Source of the DNA: Pterobdella sp. o SKG-2022
Taxonomy: Eukaryota; Annelida; Clitellata; Hirudinida; Piscicolidae
DNA: 64,000 nt
Reading direction: 5' to 3'
Assembly (NCBI GenBank): GCA_964035795.1
Contig: OZ038326.1
Span: 4,854,889 to 4,918,888 of the forward strand
Shown: piece by piece, positions 38,501 to 49,300 of the stretch
Layout: the number at the start of each line of letters is the position of its first letter
Numbering within the stretch: position 1 is the stretch's first letter
The notes under the pieces: model-generated
What the model was told of the DNA's origin: nothing
The model's database searches: none
Seen by the model: the letters and a program-made list of their open reading frames with translations, nothing else
Translations under genes and position numbers: made by a program

Positions 38501-40199
38501 CCCTCTTGAAAAAGGAAAAATGATGTGAAACGATGATGATGATGATGATGATGATGATATATATGAATTAAACATTGTTTTACTGTGTCATTAATCATTA
38601 TTCTTCATCACTCTGCTTTATAAATACTAATTAAAGACATCAACTACTAAAACTCATTACACGCTGATCAAAGTGACATCAACCTACAGCAACAGTGCCA
38701 CCAGAGAAGCTGTCATGGGCAGCTATGGCAAAGAAGGGGGTTGCCAGCAGAGGAGTTGCGGGCAAGCAAGCAATCAACAACCACACTGCTAACAAGGCAT
38801 CTAAGCAGCCATCTGAGGTTGGGAAGGATGTCATTATTTTCATTATAGTCGTTAGTTGTGAGTTTTATTTTAAAGCAGGATGTTTAGGTTATTTTTTATT
38901 TCATGTTTTATGTCTGTATTGCATTATAATGTTTCTAGTTGAACTTAGTGAAAACTAGTTTATAAAAGAATAGCGAATAATTAGCCTCAAAATTGTGCAT
39001 CATGAATGTGTTTATATTTTTTTCATTGAATTTTGAACACCATATGTTATCTCTTGTGTATAGTTTTTTTCATATGATACAAAGAAGGCTGCATTAACCA
39101 GCAGGTGGTGAAGAATGAGACACCACAACTACAGCAAGCACAGAAGCCAAAGGAGTTTGAGGACAACAAAAAGAACAAAGGTGATGGACCCAAAAAACCA
39201 TCCAAGTCAGTTTATTATCATTTTTTTCTGTGTTGCATATCATTATGTATTTGTGTTGGATATCATAATGTATTTATGTTAACTATAATTGCGTATGTAT
39301 GTTGAACATAAATTGCCTTGAATTGGGGCTTCTAGGAATCAATGAATGTGTCACAAGGCGCTAATTATGTACTAAAAATTCAAAGTAGACTTGTGTTTAG
39401 AATAAGATTTCAAAAGCTTATCATTCAGTTGAAAGATAGGTAGATTGATTGATTGATGAATTGATAAGTAGGAATATAAGTAGTTATGAAACTTACTTAT
39501 TTGCCACTGAAACCTCAACTTGGGGCCATAGATTGTTGACTTACATACATATAATTAGTTTGATAAATAGGTAAAGGTAGATAGTTGCGGTTATGGTTGT
39601 GCTATTGATTCATACAGTGTATTGATAGAGGAGAGATAAATAGATATGATTACAATGGCGTCATTGATTGGTACACAGACGCAGTGACACAGAAGAGGAT
39701 GCCAGCAAGATAATGCAGCAGTACCCTGACAATCAGCAGGTGTGTTGTTATTATTATTATTATTATAAGTTAACCATAAGTGGTCCTGATAAGGATGATT
39801 ATCAATTCAGTGCTTTGTTATTATTGTTGTTGTTGTGTTACCATCGTCTAAGTTCGTTTTTTTTTATGTTTTATTTGGTAATAGGTAGTTGTTTAAACTA
39901 TCAATCTTATAGATTTAAATGACAACAAAATCACGTTTATTTAAACAATTTGGTTTATCTAATGTGGTATTCTTATCTATGAGGAGTTCTCACTAAGAGA
40001 TAAGTGATTGGCCATCTTCAAAAATAGGTCTTGATATATAAACGTAAATTTACATATTGTTGAGAAACTATATATAAAATTATATGTATATAAACCAACC
40101 TTTATATATATATGTATACAATCACCACACTTTGAGCGTTTGTCCACCACGAGGCAGGTGCCTTAAACTAACAAAAATGCAGTTTTTAACACTCACGAA

Positions 40200-40245
<46 letters not shown>

Positions 40246-41693
40246 TTCATAGGCAACATCCCACACAGCATGCCAGACTCCGAATTGCTAGAGTTTTTCA
40301 CACGTTAGTGTCTTGTTATATTTTATTTGATTATGTTTTATTTCTTTTTCTTTTTTTTTATTCTATCATATATTGATTTGTGAATCAAAAACACGATTAT
40401 TTGAATTTTTTTATTCTGATAAAGCTTTTCGATATATTCTATATCATCATCAGGTAACTAAAAAATATGTTTTAAACAAGATGCTTTGACAACGTTAAAC
40501 CGTGAATATCGCTTTATAGTAAAACTAATAAAACGAATGAACAATTAAAAAATAAGTGTTAATAACTAAGATGAAATATAATAAAAAATTTTGAAAAGCT
40601 TAATAATGATAATAATTAATCAATGAATAAAAATAAAACAAAACTAACAAATAAATAAAGTCGACCATTTGATTGCTCCTACCTGGGGTTCGGTTGCACA
40701 ATTGTAGAAATTGTATTTTATCACCTGGATTAGCACCCTGTGAAACCAATCAATTGCACTACCAAAATCCCAGCTAGGAGCAATCAAATGGTCAACTTTA
40801 CTTATTTATTAGTCATCCATGTGTCATATTAAAAATAAAATTAAATATAATTCTGGCTTATTAAAGATCTTGAATGATAACAGTCGTGAGCGTCATTGAC
40901 AATCTCAACTGTGGTTTTTAGTATTACCAATCATTTCCTCTAACCAGAGTATGGCACAGTGCTGGATATCAGAGTAAACAGGAAGAACAATAAAGATTTG
41001 CCAGTGAGTTTTTGATTATTGCTTTTGTTTGTATAGTTGACTTAGTGTAGCTGTTTTGAATTGGATCGATGGTATCAGGTTATTATTAGTGTGGGTATAA
41101 CAGTATTTCAAATTGTGGTATCTGTCTATTTATCATAAAAGCTTATTAAGTTGAGTTTCAATTTTTTATAGAATTTTGGATTTGTGTTGTTTGACAGTCC
41201 CGAAGTGGTTCAAAAAGTGCTGAGTGAAAGGGTGCGTCCAAATCATTTATTTCAGCTATTCTCAATTCTCTTTAAAAAAATTTATTAAGTATATATGTTT
41301 ATTTTGTGACTTTTTCATATATTGAAAATGTATACATATAAACCAACAAGTATAACCCACATCACTGAAATCTTCCCACACCTCACCACCACCTGCATCG
41401 ACCTACACCATCACCACCCACCTGCATCTATCACCAAAATTTACCCATTACCATATCCATTCTCCACCACCCATACACCTCGCAATCATCACCTACACCC
41501 TACCAGCACCTATGCATTCTACTCCACCTACATCTCACAACTACCATTTCAGCCTCTCTTCAGTGGCAACCACCGTGTGAACGTGGAGGAGAAGAAACGC
41601 AAGGATGAGTTGGTGAGACCTAGGTCACGTGGTGGAAAGATCCAACGTCACAAGAACCAACGTATCCCTCGTAACAAGCCTCCCGTCAAATAA
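35507..41693 (+). CDS. G3BP: Ras-GTPase-activating protein-binding protein (G3BP/rasputin), complete, 14 exons
   Basis: RNA-binding scaffold that nucleates stress granules. Exons: 35507-35601, 35771-35849, 35985-36128, 36372-36481, 36872-36930, 37453-37561, 37789-37952, 38690-38817, 39105-39205, 39679-39739, 40243-40303, 40948-41003, 41172-41231, 41553-41693. They join in frame to 455 residues (human G3BP1 466). The NTF2-like domain (about residues 8-140) includes [33 protein letters not shown] and [16 protein letters not shown] Glu/Pro/Gln-rich linker and SWAAMA (the family SWASVTSK site) follow. The RRM (about 350-425) has RNP2 VFIGNIP and RNP1-like NFGFVLFD. The tail is short and basic with one RGG ([20 protein letters not shown]), where vertebrates have several. 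ATG 35507 is followed in frame by another ATG at 35513, and either could serve. An RT fragment lies in intron 7. Confidence 0.95.
38100..38565 (+). mobile_element. Non-LTR retrotransposon 3' fragment (RTE-like) in G3BP intron 7
   Basis: The decayed RT end reads [17 protein letters not shown], then after stops [18 protein letters not shown] and [15 protein letters not shown], a signature of RTE-type ORF ends. It ends in a (GAT)n run after GTGAAAC. It is sense to G3BP. Related GATGAT-tailed 3' ends occur near 58240, 59580 and, in reverse, 61960. Confidence 0.8.
40203..40241. repeat. (CA)n microsatellite forming the acceptor of G3BP exon 11
   Basis: About 19 CA units run directly into CACAG|GTGTTCATAG, so the repeat itself provides the 3' splice site of the exon encoding RNP2 (VFIGNIP). 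Confidence 0.9.
40379..40476. repeat. Copy of an interspersed element containing AAGCTTTTCGATATATTCTA
   Basis: About 95 bp match 59925-60041: GTGAATCA...AACAC, then AAGCTTTTCGATATATTCTA, then TCATCAGGTAAC. The second copy has inverted flanks (GTGAATCATAAAA... versus ...TTTTATGATTCAC), so the element looks palindromic at its ends. Confidence 0.65.
40651..40810. mobile_element. Palindromic element in G3BP intron 11
   Basis: Left arm AAATAAAGTCGACCATTTGA, TTGCTCCTACCTGGG (about 40651-40687) pairs with right arm CCCAGCTAGGAGCAATCAAA, TGGTCAACTTTACTTATTTA (about 40769-40809), with few mismatches. The loop holds AGCACCCTGTGAAACCAATC. A half copy with the same loop and right arm is at 48215-48300. 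Confidence 0.8.
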
Positions 41694-43341
41694 GGCTTGG
41701 AGAAATGTCAATAGAAGATTCTTATTAGTTATTATTATTCTTGTTATATGGTTTTTTATTTAGTATTTCATAGTTTTTATTTATTTTGTTTATAATTAAT
41801 TTTATTATCTAACACTTGTATTTTTCTACTTCATTTTCATGATTAATTTCAAGCATTGTTTCAGCCCGACCTTTCATTGTTTATTTCCACAAAAATTATC
41901 ACCAAATTATCTCTTCGAAAATTATTATAAGCTATTAAGATACCACTTTATTCTTCGTTTTTTTTATTTTTATGATCATTTTTATTTTTTCACTGATCCG
42001 CCCTCAATATATTTTAATGAGTTAAATCAATCCAAAAAATTAACTTCCAGATCGGCTTTTTAAAATATTCACTGAATCAATAACCTTTTAAATTTGCAGT
42101 ATTCTCCATGCTTTCAACTTTCCAGCTTTCATTATGAACAATTAATTAAGTGAAATTCGTTAATGCCTATCTTTATCCATATGTATTTGGCGTTGGTGTG
42201 CCCGAGCGAGGTGGAACAAAGCCCTTTGCCACTTTTAGGTAATTTAAAGATCTTTTCCAAGAAGATTATTCTTAATTTAGTTATTTTTATTTTTGAACCG
42301 CCTAAATTTCTATTTTAAAATGTATGATTGGTCACAAGGTTTGAAAGAATAAACGGCATTTAAACATCAAAAATTCTGCTTATGATTAAACTAGATCAAA
42401 GCGTCTCATATTTGACGTTATATTTTTTGCAGCATGTGTTATTTTGGAGTTAGTCTGATTGCTTCAATTTAATTTGATGCTTTTTAGTTTGCATCTTGAT
42501 AGAGCAACTACCTGGATTTTTATAGATTCCACAGAAACCAATCATTAGTGTATATTTTTGGAATACCAAATACAGTCGCAGTTCTAAGTTTTCGTGTTTC
42601 GCTAGCAACTTTCTTAGAAAAGTAAATTTTCATTTGAAAAAAAAGCATTTTGATTGCAAGAAATGTGTTTTGAAAAATTATCATTAATAATCACATATAT
42701 TTAAGCACAAAGAGTTCGAATTGAGGTGAAGCGTTTAAAAGATGCTTTAGAAATAAAAATTATATAAAATACATTTGTTTAAACAAAAGCTTATTATATA
42801 AGATGCATATGATCCACTAGGATATAAAACAGTGTTTGAATGTAAACGGCATTGATAAAACTCAGTAAAATATCTTCAGCCTGTAAACTCACGAAATGAC
42901 TAAAATATCGTTGCAAAGTTATGCATTATGAATCCATTAAACATCAAAATATAAACGATAAAAAGTGAAAATGTGTGGTAACAAGACGTCAAACTAATTG
43001 GAACACTAACTAATAAAAATTAAACAGCAATGATGAAGAAAAAAAATATTTGATCAAAAACAACGGTATATAAAGAAAAAAAATAAGCAATCTAAACAAG
43101 AATTTCCAACAATAAGTACGGTTGTAAACAAGCTGATAAAATGCCGAATAGACCATGATAACTGCAGGTAAAACAATAAAGGTACAAACTCACAAACAAC
43201 AAAATTGTTAAGAAACTTTTTATCACTCATAAAACCAATTTAACTAGTATCGCTAGTCATTATAAATATTTAAGTTATTAACATTGGCTGACTCAGTGTG
43301 TGTCTGGTATGTTAAGTATGGTATGTTGCAGCAATCATCCC
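41694..43341. other. Intergenic between the convergent G3BP and STAT 3' ends
   Basis: AT-rich 3' flanks. An AATAAA near 42348 may serve G3BP. A short GC-richer word cluster at 42190-42240 has no readable frame. Confidence 0.45.
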
Positions 43342-46300
43342 CCACCTTCTTCTGTGCCATTTCGAGGCACTTGAGGCTTTACCTGGTTGTTGTCAGTTCG
43401 ACGTTTTATTCTCATTTAATTCTATAGAAATCTAGTAAAATTACCATAGCAGTAGGAACAGCGTGAGGCTGGTGCACAGAGGCGAAAACTTGGATGGCAG
43501 CGCTGGAAGGAGTCTTAAAGTGGCCTTCAACTGCCCAGTGATTATCGTTGTTGTATCGCTCCACGCTTCCTCTGTTGTTGCTTGCGATAGAGCATGTTGT
43601 TGTGTTGGTACTTCTGCTCTTCAACTGCACCCTGTTCTTCTTACCAGCATCTCTGTGTTGTGGAGGCTTGGAAGTGCAGGCATGATAAGTTTCGTTTGTG
43701 AGATGGAAAGGGTTTTGAAAGTATCTAATAACTTTAATTGCGCGAAAAAATAAGAAAAAAAATCATAAATGAACAATGAATTTAAATAACATTTAAAAAT
43801 AAACAAATATTAATAAGCAAACGGTACAAACTCATTAAGGTCAATATTGATGGTGAGTTTCCTGTAGAAACAGCCTGCGATGCAGTGTTAAACTAATGCA
43901 ATTGACAAAAAACATCATGTAAGCAATCTTTCAAACTAAATAATAATAAAAACGCTTTTGAACACTATGAACTCTTCAAAAGTCTATTGCTAAGGTTTGA
44001 GATTACCATCATCTGATGGTAGTATTGAAAAAACTGCAAAAACCTTTTATTGTATTTCTGCCATAAAAAGGTCTATTTATGAGCTTTGAAACTTCATTAC
44101 AAGTGCAACATCATTTAATACCCAACTATGATCAGAATTCGCACCTCTTATAACATCACATAAAAGACATAACAAAGAAAAGTATAACATCACATAAAAG
44201 ACATAACAAAGAAAAGTATAACATCACATAAAAGACATAACAAAGAAACAAACTACTTCTGAAAGGAGGACCGAAGAGTGTCAGAAAGGGAGCGAGGCTC
44301 GGCCATAAGTATTCACACAGTCTCCTCTTGCCTCCGTCACCATCATCAACCTGTATTAGTTAGTTGGTTAATTATAGTCTTTGAATCACTATATAACCAT
44401 AGTTACGATTTTATTTTTTTCGCTAACGTTTTATGATAAGACTAAACTTATCGAAAATTATAGCTTCCGATTCTCAATAAATGTATTAAAAATTCCTCTT
44501 ATTTGATGTTTTTCGTTACAAAATCAGCTTATTGGTTAGTTATTAGATTTATGGTTAGTTTTTAGTTAAACTTTTAGATTGCTGTTTAGTTTTGAAGTAA
44601 TAGCTAGTTAATGATTGGTTATTTAGCTTTTTAGTTAGTTTGTAAGCTGGTTAATGAATTTGTTAATTGGTTTGTTAGTGGATTTATTGGTTAGTCGCAT
44701 CATCAGAGTGCAGTACTGTACTGATGACTATTAATTAAATTTAAAATAAAAATGAAACAATCTAATGAAACAAAAACCATTTCATTATTCTTATTTATAT
44801 TTTTGTCATTAGTTAGTATTTATTATTTCTATTAATTTACTATTTAGTATTTAGTACCAAGCTAATTATCAACACACACATACACACCCACACCAAACAA
44901 CCCTCATCACAAGGAACCACCTGCATGCTGTAGAGAATGGTGGCGAGTCCTTTTTGGCGTATGTCAAGGGAGGAGAGGTAGTCCCTGATGTGGAAGATCT
45001 TCAACTGGCCTAGTGCAGTGATTCGGTGATATTAAGGGCTTTCACCCACATTATCTTATATGGTGGCGAGATGGTTCAACGCCGCGTATTAATATTATTT
45101 TTATTAGTGGTAGTGATAGCAGTAGAAGATAACAACCATCAGTAGAAGAGACTTGTATGACAGCGACAGAGAGAGAGGCGGAGGAAGAGGGGAGACATGA
45201 CTCACTGAATCTAAGAAGAAATGTTCCCTGGGGACACCCATGCATCACCCGCCTTGCCTCCTCTTTAGACATCATGCCGTATATCAGTCTGTGAATGTGG
45301 GTGTGTTTGTGTGTGTGTTTGTTTGTGTTAAATGTTGTGAATGTTATACTATTTCACGTGTGGGTATACAGATTTTTTGTTATGATATACTGTGATATTG
45401 TGTTTGATAGCACTCACTAAACGGGTTAAATGTTAATCTCTTGTACATGGGTTTTGTTGAATATTTTATACTGTTTTTAATGATATGTTAGAAGCTGAAC
45501 AAAGGCTTTAAAATGTGATTGTTTTTACCATTAATTCAATCGCGGTTTGGATGCATTGCTTAGTCTTAATTGAACAAACACCTTATTTTTTCTCCAATTT
45601 ATTTTATTTTTTTTTTATTTTCATTAATGCCATTATTTCCACCATCAATAACACAAACAACACCAACCCTTGCTTCCACTCCTCGTTCAAAGTCCTCAAG
45701 AGAGATATGCAGGCATGCAACCACTGCCAACAAGACAGCTCCTTTTTTGGCAGAGGGTCCTGTGATGTGAGTTGTTTGTGTGGGTTTTTTTGAGTGGATG
45801 TTGAATGATGAGTAGCGTAGTGATAAAATTAAGGATAATTATTTGAATGAATTTAATAGTGTTTATTATAGCGAATCTGTCTTATTTTTAAGATTATAAA
45901 AACAATGAAAACAATCTATTAAAATCATTGAACCTTTACAAATTGCTCATATGTGATGGTCTTGTTGTTGAAGTGTTCCAAGGAGTCTGCCTGCGTCGTT
46001 GATCCTGCGTTGTGTTGCTTGATAATGATGTTATAGTATATTAATTTGAAATCGAATCCTATAAAATAATAGTAATAATAATAATAAAAATAATTACATT
46101 ATTATTATTTATTTATTTACTTTTATTAACATAATAACAAAAATCCTGTACAAACAGCACCGAGAATACTACTGAAAAGCAAAAGTAAATAAAAACCCAT
46201 CTCAAAAACAAAAAATATCCCATACTGAAAACTCGTCTGGCAAGGTAGAGCAGATGCTCGGGTTGCAGGGGCTTCCCAGTACAGTGCAAAAATAATGAGC

Positions 46301-49300
46301 TTAAGGAGACGGCCAGGTGTTGGAATGTGGTTGATGGGGGATTGAGTAGGTCTTCTTGTGATATGCTTTTTCGCCTCTGTGGAGGGAAAGAGTATTTGAT
46401 GATTTTTTTTGAAAATTTAATGATGAATTTACGTTACTGTGATAATGTTTTGTTTCAATGAAAGTATTATTGAAAAAATAAATTTGAAAAAAATAAACTA
46501 AATAAACTAATCTGAGAAAACGTAAATTATTGTTACTAAAACGTTGAAAATTTTTTTGAAAAATTAACCAAATTTCATTGTAACTCATCACAAAAATTCA
46601 AAAACAACAAAAAACAGTGAAGCGTCACCTGGTGACAGAAAGATTCACACCACCACAAGGACCCCTTGCATACCACGGTGTCTTGCGCAGTGGTCAACAC
46701 GTTGAGAGCTGATGAGGCCTGAGGTTTCAGTGTATAATCATCGTTATCCTCATCATTATTATCATCTGCATTATCATTAACATCACCACCCTCATCTTCA
46801 TCCTCATCATCACCATCATCATCTTCCTCTTCATCACCGTTTCACGATTTATTTTTTATTATCAAAAAATTTAAACCAACACATCTCAAGCAACCTGCAG
46901 ATAGAATTCCTGACCACACAGAGCTACAGAGGCGCAAACGATGTAGTGGAATAGAATATCCTCCTTGTCATCCTCCCTCTTCTGACGCGTTATCTGTGTC
47001 AGTGTTACCATCATCATTAACGTCATTATTACCAACGTCCTTTTCATCATAATCATTCCTAGCACCACCATTATCATCATTAGCACAACATTAATAGATA
47101 GAAACATATAAAATTTGCATATTTAAGCTATATTTAAATTTAGGGGAATCATTAAACCAATCTATTATCAAATGTTACAAAACAATGTCGGCCCCTATAG
47201 TTCAATGGTTGAGCATTAGACTAATTAACTAAAGTTACCGGGTTCAATCCCGAGTTGGCCGACAATTAGCACCTGTTCCACAGTGTGTTTTCGCTACATT
47301 AAATTTGTAGCAAGCGCTTTGATCTATAAGAAAAAGCGCTTTATAAATACCGCATTACATTACATTATAACTAAGCTAAACCAATGAAATTGCGTTCCTA
47401 GTATTATTATTATTGATAATGGTAACTTAGTTAATAATATATAATACGATTACATAAAATAAACACTACTATACCAACATACAAGGTAATATAACAACAC
47501 ATAGCACACCAACATCCAAAGCAGGAAAAAGAGCCTGACAACGACCATCGTTCAAGTAGAATTTGGACCTGGTCTCTCCCACCACATCCTTGTTGTTGTC
47601 ATGCTTATAAACGACGTGAAACCAGGGTGGAGTATTGTTTAATTGGTTGATTAAACAATAACATAGCTCAGCTGGTAGAGCATTAGACTAGTTTTTCAGA
47701 GACATCGTAAGTATTTTTCTCCAATATTTTGTAAAGAAAAACATCAAATAAGAGGAATTTTTAACACATTTATTGAGAATCGGAAGCTATAATTTTTGAT
47801 AAGTTTCGATAAACGTTAGCCAATCAATCAAATCCTTTTTATAGCCTGTTTTCCTTTACCAAGGTTTATGATAAGGCTAAACTTATCGAAAATTATAGCT
47901 TCTGATTCTCAATAAATGTATTAAAAATTCCTCTTATTTGATGTTTTTCGTTACAAAATTAGACTAAATATCTAAAGTAAACGGGTTCAATCCCGCGTGG
48001 GACGAAAATTATATACACAAGGAGTAGCGTTCTGTGAAACATCTATTAAGCTAAAGAAACCCCAATACGAGGCGAATAAAAGTCGATCTAAAAAATTGAT
48101 TGATGAATTCACTATAAATTGATTGGGCTGACCGATTAGTTAATTAATTAAAAACTTTCGTAATATACTTTATATAATAAGTTGATGTTATTAGAATTAA
48201 TATTAAATGTTATTCCCACATGGAGTAGCACCCTGTGGAACCAAGCAATTGCGCAACCGAAACATCAGCTAAGAGAGACCCAATGATTGACTTACTAATG
48301 TTATTTATTAATTATAAAAATATACTTACTGCATTAAAGTCTGAAGTTGGTCTGTCTTGAAAAAGAATTTAATCGAAAATTACTATCATTTGTTTATATA
48401 TCGATTAACCCATAAATGTAACCAATAAAAATTGAATATATCTATTTTCATTATAGTTATAACTTGACCTACAAAACCAACGAATTAACGCTCACCTAGA
48501 GAGCGATGTTTGGTTCCGGTGATAAACACTGGAGAAAGCTTATCTTTGATAACTCTTCCACCCAAAAACCTGAAAAAACATTTTAAAAGATTATAGAATT
48601 ACTATACAAAACATACATAAAATGGCTCTGAAAAGTTACATTATAAAATATATATATAAAAACAAGCACGAATTATTTTAACAAAAAGTACGAAGCTTTT
48701 TGTGAGATTTGAATTATCAAATAAGCGCACGTGAACTTGATAAAATATGCTTTAATCACGCATTCAAATAACAATGATGACGGTGGGACTTGAAAAGATG
48801 CCCATAACGATGGAAATCAAAATGTACCTTCTTGCGTATCAGTATCATCAGAACTACATAAACTGTCATCATCACCCACATTATAACTTTTTCATGCATT
48901 GTGAATAATAATAATTTATAATCTTCATCATAGCACAGGTCATTTTAAACACAAAATTCTAACAACCCACTTAACACATGTATAAACTTGAACATAATAA
49001 TAGTAACTCTCAAAAACACACTGCAACCACCGACCTAACGTTTATTAACATTTATATTGAAAAATAATACAGACAGCAACGACTGACCTGACATAGAGCA
49101 TGGGGTGTGTGTCCATCTTCACCACTCGATCATCCAAGCTTTGATCTACCACTAAAGATCTGTTGCGGTTTTATTATTAGTAGTAGTATTTATAGTAGTA
49201 GTATTAATAGTATTATTATTATTATTATTATTAGTAATAGTATTATTATTTGTGGTAGTAATAGTAGTAGTAGATATAGGTGCAAAAATTAATCACTTGT

